60,000 nt of DNA from Owenia fusiformis (lineage: Eukaryota; Annelida; Polychaeta; Sabellida; Oweniidae), in the NCBI GenBank assembly GCA_903813345.2, contig CAIIXF020000002.1:35174109-35234108 (forward strand), read 5' to 3'. Below the pieces are notes generated by a model, which saw only the letters and a list, made by a program, of their open reading frames with translations, was not told the origin of the DNA and did no database searches. Of this stretch, positions 22,301 through 33,600 are shown one piece after another (the stretch's first letter is position 1; every line of letters starts with the position of its first letter). The position numbers were made by a program, and so were the translations under genes.

Positions 22301-25300
22301 AAATTAAACAAATCTACAAAATCATTGAATGAGAAAGTTTACCGATAAATCGCTAAATGAATAGGCACACGAAATGGTAAAATATGTCATGTCTTCTACG
22401 ATCTTTTTATAACACATATAACTTCAAAGTTATACATTTTGTGATGAAAGCGTCATCTATATGAATGCATTAAAGGTCACTGTACCAGGTCGATCAATAA
22501 CAGATATCATGCAAATAAATGACATATTTTTACGATCACCGATAACGCTAAACCAGAAGTATTTTCTCAAACGTCCTTGCATAAGCGATTTTCTATTTTT
22601 CAAATCCTGCCATTTGATTCGATTTGAAATGCTTCATAATGATCTTCAATTGATTTATATGATTTCTTATATCAGGAACATTTTGACTTCCTCCTTTCTT
22701 AAAATGAACATTAATCATCACTGTTTTTTCTCGACTCGTAAATTTACTTCCGATGTTACGAGAAAAATCTCAAATGAAAAGGTTCTTTACTTTTCAATCA
22801 TCAGTATAAAATGGTTATTAAAGGTTCAAACATCGACATTCGAAAATTCAGGGTGTCTCATAATGACCGTCCCCGATCCACAGTCAATCCTACAAGGCCA
22901 AATAATCCATATACCGTAATAAAGCTAAGGTATAGCACTCTAAACCTCTGATGCCAAGGTCATGGGTTCAATCCCAGCATGTGGCAAAGGTAGAACTCTC
23001 CTTAATCTCCTTACTTTTTGTACCATTGAGATGCATGATAATTATCAATTTAATAAATTGACAAAGCTCAAATTAGAATTTCTCAAATCGCAGCCCATCG
23101 ATTTTCAAAGTATTTCAGAGAAATACAGGGAAACATCTCACCTTCGTGTCAAAAAAAATTCAACAAAAATATCCCACGAAAATCTAAAGTTCTGCTCTCT
23201 TACATAGTTTGAGTACCAGAACGTCATCATGTTTATGTACACTGACTAAATCACCACTACCAAGCTCATCCATCCGCAGAGAGTAGCCAGGTTATCTCGT
23301 TCCAAGACTATCTCTACGTTCTAGTCTTGCGAACGTCTTATTCTTTTGTCTGTACGATTACAACATGGGAGAATTTTCTACGCTACTTACACTTAAGATA
23401 CCTATTTCAATAGATTCCTTGGTATTTTAGCATTCTTTTTGTGTAGTTGAATCCACAATTGTGTGGGTTTATCGGCAGAACGAAGAGGTTTTCGTTTTTG
23501 ATAGCAATATTTGCGTGTAATATTTAACTTATTTCAACCGTCAAATTCCTCCATTCAGTTCCCGGCATGCACCAGTCATAAGGGAAATCCCTGGGGAATT
23601 CCCATTCCGACATTTTGAAAATTGCTGATATATTTCCGATGTAAAAACTAAAATCTCTTCGTTCTGCCGATAAACCCACACAATTGGCGATCTAACAACA
23701 TAAAAAGAATTCTAAAATACTAAGGAATGTATCGAGGTAGGTCATTTAGGTGTGCAATGCGTAGTATTTTCTCCAACAACTTTGTAAAAACATTGACTGA
23801 CCAATTATACGCGCGTACGACCACAATCTAAAGGGGTCGTAGGATGCGATAATAGCCAGGATATTTAGATATATAAGTTCATGTCGAATTGAGACGGGGA
23901 GTTGTTTCTAACTTAAGATATCAGGTTACATTACCCTACTACATGTATATATTGCACTATGGTGTTTGAGTGAGAAAATGGTAACTCAAATGAAATGAAA
24001 AATGAAATTCAGGTACGTACCTTGTTTTTCGTAGTTTGGACTGTCTGGAGGTGTATTAGGATCAGACGGTGGGGGTGGTGGTGGTGGTGGTGGTGGTGGT
24101 TGCCAACCCATTGGATCCAGTGAACCTTTGATTTATAAAATGTGATGAAAAAATAATCTAAACAAAACTTTGCATTAAATGTAATGTATGATATATATAA
24201 GGTATTTTCCGCAAACCACATTGCTATTATCTTGATATGGTAGCTTATAAAACGAATTATTTTTACTCATACTAGTGATGAAAATAAGAAAATTAGCCAA
24301 AGTAACGCACTCCTTGCTTTCAAGGCAAAGGGCAGTTATAGGCTTGTCATGGTAAATCAATGAAAATATTCTGTATGGAATTTAAATCCTTAACAATCTT
24401 ATATAATTTCAAGCCGAGTTAAATGAACAATTACATTTTTGAACGAACCCAACAAAAACCATTCGTATGGATTTTCAAAAAATCAACAGACCGGTGAGGG
24501 ATGTCCCTTTTGTTCCATGCTAATGCCTAGGTCACATTTACTCCGATGGCCGGCGCCCGGCTGATTGAGTATTTTGTTCAAAATTGAAGTTCAAATCTCA
24601 AAGGATAGGTATCGATATAGTGAACTGAATTCAACAATGTTTTTCTCCTAAACCAATTATTGAAAACATTCTGTAAAAACACGGTCCTTATGTAATGTTG
24701 ACTGATTGGCAAAAATAAATGCAAAAATTATTTGTACATGTATATATTTTATATAACTGTTTTTGTTAACATTTTTTTGTTTTTAGTGCGATTGTTTTTT
24801 GTTCCGTTCTACCAATTCTTAAGAATGAAATAAAATGTCTTTCGAAAATAGCATATACAACATTTTCTTAGTCTTCTCAATATCATAGTTATACAAAGGA
24901 AATTTTGGTTGATTTAACAAAAGTTATGCAAAAACTTAAAACAAAACCCCCCAAAATAGATAAAAATTAAGATAAACCTTTTAAGATAAGATACTTTTTC
25001 AAAATCAACCAAACGTTCCTTTGTACAATTACAATATTGAGAGACCAAAACACGTTGTGTTTATGTCGTTTTGTTCCAATGAGGTTCGGATAGATGTTTC
25101 ATTTCATTCCGAACATATGATACCAAGAACGAAAGAAGTATCTGATGTGTTTTCTAAAACAATATAGATAAAAGTATATATAAATATTTCAAATTATAAT
25201 GTTACCATCCAAAAGACGACCATTAAGTTGACGATGTGTAAAATTTACAGAATGTTTTGATGACTGGTTTAAGAGAAATGCGTGTTCAAAAAGTCCACCA

Positions 25301-26645
25301 TATTGATACCGGTACTGCTCCTGTGAAGTCAGATGTGAAATCCTGAAAACTTGTACATGATTTAAAAAAAGTTTGGTCAATTTGGATTTGAATTTTGGAT
25401 CAAAATACTGCAATCGGCCGGGTGCCGGCCGATGAATCGGAGCAAATGTGACCTCAATAAACTTTTTCAAATTGAGTTTACACAGGGAGGCCTAATTATA
25501 ATCACTTAAGGGTTAGTATCACCATTTATAGCCATGCATCAAATATTAAGGTCCATAGAGCATCGGTGAAGAACTTTTGGATCAACTCTCGTTTACACGA
25601 TCATATTTCATGATTTTGATAAACGTGACATAACTATGAAACTCGTTGTAAATCCCAAAACTTTTTTGACTGTTACGAAAATTTAATAGTCATAGAAACG
25701 GTTACTCCGTTTAGAAATTGTGATGCAAATGGGAAAGCAGATTTTTTCCAAAATGACATGTTTTCCCTGGGAATTAAACTGATATTCAAAAGATCCCGTC
25801 GCCCTCGGTCAATATCCCGGGGTCAATATGATATTCTCCATGGTCAATATCATGTTTTCCCTCGAATTAAAATTCATATCCCATCCCTCCCTTTAAATAA
25901 CCTCTATTTCATTTTCAAACAATATCACTGAATGTCTGAACGGAAAGACTAAAAGACGTGGTACAATAATACGTATGGAAAATATCTCAAGATAAAGAAT
26001 ATTATGTTAACCCTAGAAGCCCTAAGGGGGGGGGGCGTTTTATTGGCATCTGGTAGGATCTTCAGCAAAATTGCACATAGGGTAATTGATTTATTATGAT
26101 GTAATCATCAGCTTCAATAGACAAAATCGGAAAAAGCTAGCACTATTTCTACAATACTATTGTCTTTAGAATAAAATTACACAATCTTACCTCATCAAAG
26201 TTGTTAATGATTTTACACCAAGTTGTAGAGAATTACATGATGTATATTTTGGGAAAGTTTGAACATCCTAGCTTCACTAGTTTGTTATTAATTTATTATG
26301 ATGTAATCATCAGCTCCAATCGACAAAATCGGAAAAAAAGCTAGCACTAATTCTACCATACGCGTTGTCTTTAGAATAAAATTACGCAATCTTGCATCAA
26401 CATGGTTGTTAAAGTTATTACTTCAAGTTGTAGAGAATTGAATGAAGTATATTTGGGGAAAGTCTGAACATCCTAGCTCTTGTAATAAAAGTTTTACAAG
26501 GGGGTGCCCTTTTGACCCCCCCCCCCCTTAGGTGTTCGTGTGACTTTTTTTTTACCTTAGGGCTTCTAGGGTTAATTTAGTATAAGCACTTACCCATTGC
26601 TGATGCGAAACTAAGGGCCACAAGGGCCAGAATAAAGAACTGCAT
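16237..26645 (-). CDS. Gene A: secreted proline-rich PLAT-like protein, five exons
   Basis: Exons in coding order: 26645-26594, 24125-24021, 19686-19428, 19152-19035, 16371-16237. They sum to 669 nt (222 aa). All introns are GT-AG with phases 1,1,2,0. Residues 1-17 form a signal peptide (MQFFILALVALSFASAM; ASA is a likely cleavage site). Residues 19-52 are a linker with eleven consecutive prolines. A Gly/Ser-rich stretch leads to CGYWVMVKTCTHTYAASNDV at 90-109, which starts a PLAT/LH2-like beta-sandwich. That continues with WDAYGVI, PTWIKISNE, DNWQIKTV and VILLDSCFGKIYEFSCDCCW, close to the usual PLAT ending (TGK.Y.F.C..W). The tail is rich in Tyr and Lys. PLAT domains bind lipids or proteins; the role here is unknown. 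Gene B is a tandem paralogue with the same exon plan, which strongly supports both models. The PLAT assignment itself is by eye. Confidence 0.85.
16719..16893. repeat. About 170-bp repeat, right inverted copy
   Basis: TCTAATTGAATTGTTTAATA...GCAAGGTATAGTAG, the inverted counterpart of 14153-14322. Lies in gene A intron 4. Confidence 0.65.
17051..19009. mobile_element. 2-kb element with tandem core and terminal hairpin
   Basis: Left end TGTCACCACC; right end TATGTCACCACTTTTGGTGG followed by TGACATA, a perfect terminal hairpin whose stem repeats the left end. The core is a tandem array. Before the hairpin lies a GC-rich stretch with GACGCCGGACGCCAACCGCC. The layout (short TIR, tandem core, 3' hairpin) resembles non-autonomous Helentron or pearl-type elements known from bivalves; the class is inferred. 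No coding capacity. The right end lies 26 bp from the gene A exon 4 boundary. Confidence 0.6.
17095..18870. repeat. 130-150-bp tandem array (GGTCAAATGTCAAATC)
   Basis: Roughly a dozen units containing GAATTTCTGAGAACATGTAG, TTAGTCAATTTGAAGCAAG and GACCTTTTTGACC. Unit length alternates between about 131 and 149 bp, depending on an extra TTAAGTCAAATC segment. Confidence 0.93.
19035..19152 (-). CDS. Gene A exon 4 (PLAT, middle)
   Basis: Acceptor ACTATTTCAG, donor GTAAATAG, phase 2 to 0. Encodes SWDAYGVILRKYIPLPPTW, IKISNE and DNWQIKT. Aligns with gene B exon 4 (KWDAYGVI, PSWIKIKNE, DNWTIKN). Confidence 0.87.
19428..19686 (-). CDS. Gene A exon 3 (PLAT, first half)
   Basis: Acceptor GTGTGCTTAG; enters in phase 1 and leaves in phase 2 before donor GTAAGTAG. 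Carries CGYWVMVKT and DVYGIKFWEPTNGVYKDLKFPL (in part), alignable with gene B exon 3 (CGYWVQILT, DLHSIKFW, FPL). Confidence 0.88.
19986..22063. mobile_element. 2.1-kb element with G-run terminal inverted repeats
   Basis: Left end is a run of G, then TGTATAGGG; right end is CCCTATACA, then a run of C. Both sides are flanked by CCTTTGG, a possible 7-bp target duplication (19979-19985 and 22064-22070). Subterminal units ATTGTATATGGTATAAGAG occur in opposite orientation near both ends. The interior is AT-rich without a transposase I can recognise. Located in gene A intron 2. Confidence 0.6.
22071..22914. other. AT-rich intronic stretch of gene A
   Basis: Contains an open frame at 22461-22919 (+, 152 codons). 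It has no recognisable motif and its composition matches the surrounding intron, so I do not call it a gene. Confidence 0.35.
22915..22990 (+). repeat. tRNA-like sequence, probable SINE head
   Basis: A-box-like GCTAAGGTATAGC, then GATGCCAAGGTCATGGGTTC and AATCCCAGC, which contains a good B box (GGTTCAATCCC). Box order and spacing fit a tRNA-derived SINE promoter. A normal cloverleaf is not evident, so a functional tRNA is unlikely. Confidence 0.45.
23369..23795. mobile_element. Foldback MITE in gene A intron 2
   Basis: Two arms of about 130 bp in inverted orientation. The core GTGTGGGTTTATCGGCAGAA + CGAAGAG at 23462-23488 returns as its complement at about 23656-23683. Outer parts of the arms are more diverged. 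No coding capacity. Confidence 0.65.
24021..24125 (-). CDS. Gene A exon 2 (proline-rich linker)
   Basis: Encodes GSLDPMGWQ, eleven prolines and SDPNTPPDSPNYEKQ. The proline run is a CCA microsatellite (eight CCA, then CCC CCA CCG). The acceptor is AAATCAAAG, with a weak pyrimidine tract; the donor is GTACGTAC. Phase 1 at both ends fits its neighbours and gene B exon 2. Confidence 0.75.
24537..25457. mobile_element. 0.9-kb element with GGTCACATTT inverted ends
   Basis: Left end AGGTCACATTTACTCCGATG then GCCGGCGCCCGGC; right end is the inverse (GCCGGGTGCCGGCC...ATCGGAGCAAATGTGACCT). The interior has further inverted segments (ACAAAGGAAATTTTGGTTGA versus TCAACCAAACGTTCCTTTGT). Non-coding, in gene A intron 1. 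Confidence 0.6.
26011..26571. mobile_element. piggyBac-type MITE, TTAA target site
   Basis: Perfect 17-bp terminal inverted repeats CCCTAGAAGCCCTAAGG, flanked on both sides by TTAA (26007-26010, 26572-26575). A CCCT end and TTAA duplication are hallmarks of piggyBac elements. G- and C-runs lie just inside the ends. The interior holds an imperfect tandem duplication of about 210 bp (TTATTATGATGTAATCATCA). No transposase. Inserted 18 bp from gene A exon 1. Confidence 0.85.
26594..26645 (-). CDS. Gene A exon 1 (signal peptide)
   Basis: ATG at 26645-26643 and 17 codons of hydrophobic signal peptide, ending in phase 1 before donor GTAAGTGC. Confidence 0.85.
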
Positions 26646-26727
26646 CCTCTCTGAAGTCTTTAGTCTCTGTTAGAATTGTTTCCTGTGTTTCCGATCTCGA
26701 CGTCTGAACCAACTATACAGAATTGTG

Positions 26728-26737
26728 CATATATATG
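26728..26737 (-). promoter_or_regulatory. TATA box, gene A
   Basis: Minus-strand CATATATATG about 83-92 nt before the gene A ATG, in a position to give a 5' UTR of roughly 55-60 nt. Gene B has a TATA box in a similar place. Confidence 0.5.
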
Positions 26738-27470
26738 GGGCAATAAATAAAATTGAAATATGCCAAATACTGTATATAACCACCAATCAGCTTTAAGCAG
26801 TTTAGTGTTTTTAATCATCGATAGATGCCCCGGGATAGATGCGCAACGGACAAGAGACTGGTACAGGATTTTTATTACATTTGGTATATATCAATTTAGA
26901 TATTATGGACTGTCTGCTTACAAAAAAGGCAAACATATAATTTTTAATTATGACGTGTTTTACTCAATGAGGTTTTGTTTTATGTATTTATGGCATCAAT
27001 ATTTCAGAGCATTTGTCTCAAATAAAAGTTTTAATGTTACTTTTATAGAAAATTGCGAATAATGGAAAATAATATTTCACTTGTGTGAGCCTTGAGTGTT
27101 AGAGAGATTTAAAATTATCAGCTAAACTATTACAGTGTTAAAACATGTATCAAACTAAACATCCTATATCAAGAAGAATAATTAATATTTTGACCATATT
27201 CGAATTCTAACAGTAAAATTATGTAATGTGATAAAAGAACGTGTTGTCATGCACAATGTCGGCGTTTTATTCCACTTTTGATTGATTACCCTTGTCGTTT
27301 TGTTGGGAAGGGGGATACATAGCTTATGCAATAATCAACATATCGAGTACAGTATCAATTCGAAATGCAGCGGTTCGTATTTGAAAGTGGGCACATTTTA
27401 TGTCATGTATATCGTGCCATGATCAACAAATACCAAGCTGAGAAACATGACACTAGATTACATTTCAAAC
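26738..27470. other. Gene B to gene A intergenic spacer
   Basis: About 0.9 kb separates the gene B stop codon from the gene A start. Apart from the polyadenylation and TATA signals I see no structured element. The open frame at 26760-27062 (+) looks accidental. Confidence 0.45.
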
Positions 27471-27476
27471 TTTAAT
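27471..27476 (-). other. Polyadenylation signal (ATTAAA), gene B
   Basis: Variant hexamer ATTAAA on the minus strand, 80 nt after the gene B stop codon. Only about 730 bp separate it from the gene A TATA box. Confidence 0.45.
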
Positions 27477-27555
27477 TGTGGACTATCATGAAATACATGT
27501 AAAGCTTTTGCGTTTGTCAAACTGTAAAACCTTTGATACAGTGCCATTAATTCGC

Positions 27556-27687
27556 TCACTCGCACGTTTGTGTTGCTTCAATCCACACATATGGCACTGG
27601 TGGGTACCAGTAATCATCCACGACTTGGCAGCCATCATTGCAGTTGAACTCGCAGATTTTGCCAGTGCAAGTGTTCAACAACACCAC
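27556..27687 (-). CDS. Gene B exon 5 (PLAT end and Cys-rich tail)
   Basis: Acceptor ATTTTTTCAAG. Encodes VVLLNTCTGKICEFNCNDGC and a tail ending EATQTCE, stop TGA at 27558-27556. The exon's position upstream of gene A and its similarity to gene A exon 5 assign it to gene B. Confidence 0.86.
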   Translation of the reverse strand: MVLLNTCTGKICEFNCNDGCQVVDDYWYPPVPYVWIEATQTCE

Positions 27688-30600
27688 CTTGAAAAAATTG
27701 CAAAGCAATGAAAAAAGTGAATATAAAGGCCAATCATATGCAGCATTAGGGGATACATAATTAAACTCTAGAAATGAGGGAAGATGTACGAACCTAGTGG
27801 GTTGGGCACAGAGTCGGCCAAAACGATGATTCAGAGGAATATACTTGAAGTCCACTCATCGCATTGTATTTGGAATGTTTTCTGCTTATTATGCGAATAC
27901 ATGATTACATACATGTAGGTACATTATGAATTATTCGTACACTCCCCTCCATAAGTTTGGCAACCTTTTTTCCCCATTGAACTACGTGTTAAAGCCTCTT
28001 TACGTTTGAATTTTTATTTACTTAACCGACGATGAAATGACTTATACTATTGATGGACACGTAACTTGACTTTATTTCCAATACCCCCAAATTTTCTCAA
28101 TTTTTTTCATCAATTACAATAGGTCGAAAATTGATGATAAATTTGATGAATTTTTGAAAATTGACATTCCCATGTTAACCAATGGGAAATGGTAGGTTTG
28201 CCGCAAGTCATATGACAGAATATCCATCCATCCGAGTCCTTGCAAAAATACGAGTTAGGCAAGCAATTGAATTTGCTAACTTTATTTAACAAAAAATTGA
28301 TATGTTTCTTCAGGTTCAACAAAGTTATAGGGCTTTAAAGTCAAAATTCTTTTTCAAAAAACCTCTCCCATTGAAATAACACAGGAGGCGAAAAATTATT
28401 TTCAAAAATGACTTTGAAGCGCTGTAACTTTGTTGAACCTGAAGAATATATATATTCATCAAATAAACTAAACACTTAGTGTTCAAAAAAGTTAGACAAT
28501 TTTATTTTCTATATAAAGATATTTTTTGCTGAATCTTTTACTGAAAAGATATCCTGATTTCTGATTTGCCCCGAACCCTCCATTTCCCATTGGATTACAT
28601 GGGAATAACGATTTTCAAAAATTCATCAAGCAAGTTCGCACGGCGATACTGTATAGCACATGCTCTAGGGAATTGATTCTACTTTCTATAGACACCAAAT
28701 ACATCTCTGTCGATAGAATAATGGAAAAGCCTTAGGTTCTCAACCTCCTTTGTTTACATTTACAAAAACGTGAAAAATGACAAAAGTTGTCATAACTTTT
28801 TAAACTTAAAACTCTTGGAACCGATTTCACTTGTCAGCGACAGATACTTTAATCTTTCACGAACCGAACATGTCAATTTGGTTCGTAATATCTCCAAATA
28901 AACGATTTCAACATTTTAAAAAAACTCGATGCTTGTCCACGTTTTAATAAGGAATGGGGGAAAGAGGGAGGGATGGCATAGAGAAATTGCTAAAACGATT
29001 CAAGGGTTTGTGATCCCGCTTGCACAGCTACACTAGAGTGGTACTCAATCTTCATTTAATTTTAGTAAAGTGATGCTACTTTGGCAACTCTGTTAGCAGA
29101 CTTCCTATCTCAAATGCATAGAAGATTCTGGTCATGGTTAGATCAACCTTTGCAACGCATTATAACCTTCATAAACTGTCCCCAATTTAGAGATTATCTT
29201 TAAATAGCTCGATCATTTGGACTTCTGAGTGATGTATACGTACGAAATACTTGATAATGGAACTATTCCAAAATTGCAAATGAAAAGAAGCAAAAGATGA
29301 GCATTCAAACGAAAATTAGGCAATTGGAGAGTTCAACGTATTTTGTATGAGAACTTGTCTTTATTCAGAATTGTTGAAAAGAGATGAAACCCCTTGTGTG
29401 ATGGACTCTGGCAAAGTGTAGTCCCATGTTACTTAAACCATGGTTAAACTGTTGACCTAAAATGATAATTCTCATTCAGATGTACTTTGATACCACCAAC
29501 TCCTCCTCATTTTCCTTATTTGCATGACTACCTCCCTTCTCATGCTGCCACTTAGATGATTTTCTTGCGAAGGTTTTGGTACATTCAAACCGGTATATGC
29601 CACTCTTATCCTCTCCATGACGAATAAAGTTATGATTGAAACTTAAAAGCCCATGCTATTGAAACCCAGATTCAAGGCATTGTGTTTCATACCCCGGGTT
29701 TAAAGATACTTATATTGTATAACATCTCATCTCTTTTTGGTTGTATTTTTGGGTCGGGTTCAGATCGCACCAACCGCAACCCCCTGTTTTAAGTCCTTGC
29801 AGTAATGTTACTTCAAGTGCCTTTGAATTCGCAAGATACAAACCACAAGACAATACCTCAAACAGCTTCGAAAATCTCTCAAAATTGATAACAAATAGTC
29901 ACTTTTTTATAATCAGTATCAATAAAGGAACCATTGATTAATCATGGTATATTTCGAGTTTTTGAGTCAAATAGACTGTACAGGGTGTTCCAAAAGTAAC
30001 AGGACTGGTGCTGGCATTTTGTTAAATATGCATCAATCGTCTTCAAAATTTTACATAATGTACTTTCATGTATCGTTACTAAAACTGCTAAGTTTCGACA
30101 AAAAATATGTAACTCGGGTAGAGTTATGGTTGCTACGGTAACATGACATCACAATACTCGGTTAAGCATTTTGTACATCCCATATCAAAGTTAAAATGCA
30201 ACAACTGGTGGGAATTACATTTGTTTTACATAATTTGATATTCCTATGTATCATCTGTACTTTGAAAAATAGGCTCCTCTTTGGTCAGTAGAAGAGTAGC
30301 ACTCTGTATCCATGACTCAAACACATGAGTGAACCCATTTGAGGACATGTCACACATGGTCAAATGAACAACTTGGAGAAGGTCATTCTAATCCTTAAAG
30401 ATCTTACAGCACTGATTAGCATTCCATTCTCCATGTAAGTAAAAATTGGATGTTGCATGAGCAGAAGAGTATGGTGCATGGTTTTAGAACTCAAGACCTA
30501 GCTCCTTTATAGCTGCATGGTCTTTAATGGTGACCTGCGGGCAGGCGCGTTATCAAGGTGAATGGCTGGCTTCAAATTGGGCCTTTTCAAAAACTCAACC

Positions 30601-33600
30601 ATGAATTGTTCAGACTGTAATTCATAGTGAGATTCCAGGAAATTGAATAAATATTATTATTATGAAATTATACTTGAATCTGGGTTTTATAGCAACACCT
30701 TTACAACAAAGCAACTAATAGAATAAACAAGAAATGTTGTATTATAATAGGTGAATTAGATACTTTCTCCAGTAATACAAAATGTAAGATATCACATTTT
30801 CAGAAAAAAGTTGCCCCGGGTATTGTGATGTCATGTTACTATAGTAGCCACAACTCTACCTGCATTTCATCATTCTTTCTAAAACTATACAACTTTAGTT
30901 ACAATTCTTCAAGGTACAATTTGTGAGAATTTGAAGACACTTGCTGCAAAATTTACAAAATGCCAGCACCAGTCCTTTTGGAACACCCTGTATTTCATAT
31001 AATAATTCTTCTAAAAATGTTCTTTTTAACATAAAATTATTTTTGCAAAAAACACATTTTTACCCCAACACTTACTTCGACGCCTATTTCATCTTAGAAA
31101 ATCTCAGTATCAAAAAGGGACCCTTTACCTTTCAATTATATACCATGGTTAAGCTGCTCATCAAAATATGTTAACGGTGTCATCATATTTTGAACACACT
31201 CGTTTTAGTCGATATTGCATACAAATCATACAGAAAAAGTAGTAACCTCCCAAATTCCCCCTAGTTGATTGAACATGGTATATTTTGACTTTTGAGAGTC
31301 AACTAGACTGTATTTTATATAATTTATATAATACATTTTCAAAAATATTTTTTATCAATTAATTTTTTTTTGCAAAAAAACACATTTTTACCCAAAAACT
31401 CACGTTGACACCTATTTCATCTAATCTCAGTATCAATAAAGGAACCCTTTACCTTTCAATTATTAACCATGGTTAAGCTGCTCGTCAAAATGTGTTAACA
31501 GTGTCATTATAAACAAATAAATTATGTATTAATTCATATACATAGTGTGTTATAAACGCTACTCAGCACAACGTTTATTCAAAATGGGCTCGATTTTTCC
31601 TTTTCAAGAATTTTCGATCCAACTTCCCAGAGCTGACTTCTGTCAGCTCGGTAGAGTAATTCTAGACTAATGGGCGCATTATACGAAGTTGCACACCGAC
31701 GTGGTGCGACCTGAACGAACTGCGAATGAGATGGCCGTATTGAAGACTGTTTATGAACGAAGTAGCTAATTATTTTAGACATATTTCCCGACCACAGCCA
31801 GATTGAGCCCGTTTTACGACGTTTTCGTAGGACTGGCAAGAACGGGTAAGAACTAGTTTGGTGTGATAGGGGTAAGACATGGTATATTTCGACTTTTGAG
31901 AGTCAACTAAACTGTATTTTATATAATAAGTTTTCAAAAATATTTTTTATCAATTTACCCAAAAAGTCACGCCGACACCTATCTCATCTTGGCAAATCTC
32001 AGTATCAATCAAGAAACCCTTTACCTTTCGTTTGATAACCATGGTTAAGGTGCTCGTCAAAATGTAAGATGTCATTTTATTTTCAACATACCTATTCTAG
32101 ACTAATACATGGCGTTAAACTTCACGCCGTTTTACTAATATGTTTCTATCAGTGACTTGACGAGAAATTGAGACGTGAGAAGAATCAATTATGTAATTAT
32201 TTAATATTTCTAAAAAAGATTATTGTGTTGGTCTATCAGTTCCGACTTGCAATTTATCACGTACAATACCGTATTGGAAATAAATAATTTGATACCTTCG
32301 CTCAAATTGCTGTTATGTACTTGCTCATTGATTATAACACAAAAGCGTATGTTTAAGATGCTATTTTATTTGCGCATCATTCGTGTGACAAGACACTATA
32401 TTATGCAAGTTGGATCTAAAACAACTGACTGGTGGGGGAGGGGAATCAGTGGATCTCCGATTATAGCAATATATACTGACGTGAATAGTTTATCAACTTG
32501 TATTAAAAGATACGGGAAATATATTTGGAGTGTTCTTCTGCGGTGTGTGTGTCTCAGCTATAAGAAATAAAGAATATGATCAACTCACATTACCAAGCCC
32601 CGCTACTAATTATAATAATGACTGTAATGATGGACAAAACGCTATGTTCATAAAAACACTTATATGGAATAAGTGGATAAAAATAATGCAACGCAACAGT
32701 TTGGGGAAATAAGACAAGGAACAGAGTATACGTACATTTTTTATTGTCCAATTATCCAATGTTCCACCCTCTTCGTTTTTGATTTTTATCCATGATGGTG
32801 CATATGGCAGATAAGTTACGGGAATCACGCCATATGCGTCCCACCTATAGTTATCAAAAGACGAAATGGAAGATACATTAAGTGACGGGAGAAAGGTATT
32901 TGCCCCTTATTACACTCCATCCTTTGACTGTAGGTGTGCCAAAAAGGTCGATATTGTTTTTTGCAATTTTTTGACATTGCATTGCAATTATGCCTTGCAT
33001 GTGAATACAATTAATTATTTCATTGCACCTGATCTGGCATAAACTTGATTGGTTTTTATGTTGATTATGTTATTTTTCATATGAATATAAAGTGTTTTTA
33101 AGTAGCAATGATTAATTTACAAAGGCTTTATTATAGTCCATGGTGTGCAATTCCCAAGACGCTTAAACTGTAAACAAAGTCAACATTTCACACGGGGTAT
33201 ATTCGCGAACAATAACCATGGTAATTCGAGTGATGTGTAATGTCATAACGGCGGGCCGTAGTAAACTTTGCCTATTTGTCAATGTCTTATATTTTCAAAA
33301 TGCATAGGCAATTATTTGAAAAGAAGAAGCACACACACGTAATTATACTAATTAACCAATGACATTCATATTAAATGTATAATTAACTTTTAGATAAAAC
33401 TAATCTAAATCTGCTTAGATCAACGCCTTGGGTTTTAAAATATGTGTAAAATTCAAAATAAATTGTTTGCGTTTTTTGACCCCTTGAGATGAGAGACATA
33501 TTTCAACCGGTATTTGGAAATAATCAAGACATATGCATCTCCTTAAATATTGGTTCAAATATTGCTGCGCTATATTGTGTTACGAACTTCATATTCTGGA

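Noticed and set aside
22461-22919. 152-codon plus-strand open frame
   Set aside because: It lies in gene A intron 2, has intron-like composition and no motif; its end overlaps the start of the tRNA-like SINE region. It is probably chance.
22915-22990. Functional tRNA gene
   Set aside because: A- and B-box-like sequences are present, but no paired acceptor or anticodon stems; a SINE head is more likely.
24061-24110. Poly-histidine open frame from the same microsatellite
   Set aside because: The His-run frame does not fit the splice phases; the proline frame fits both neighbours and the paralogue.
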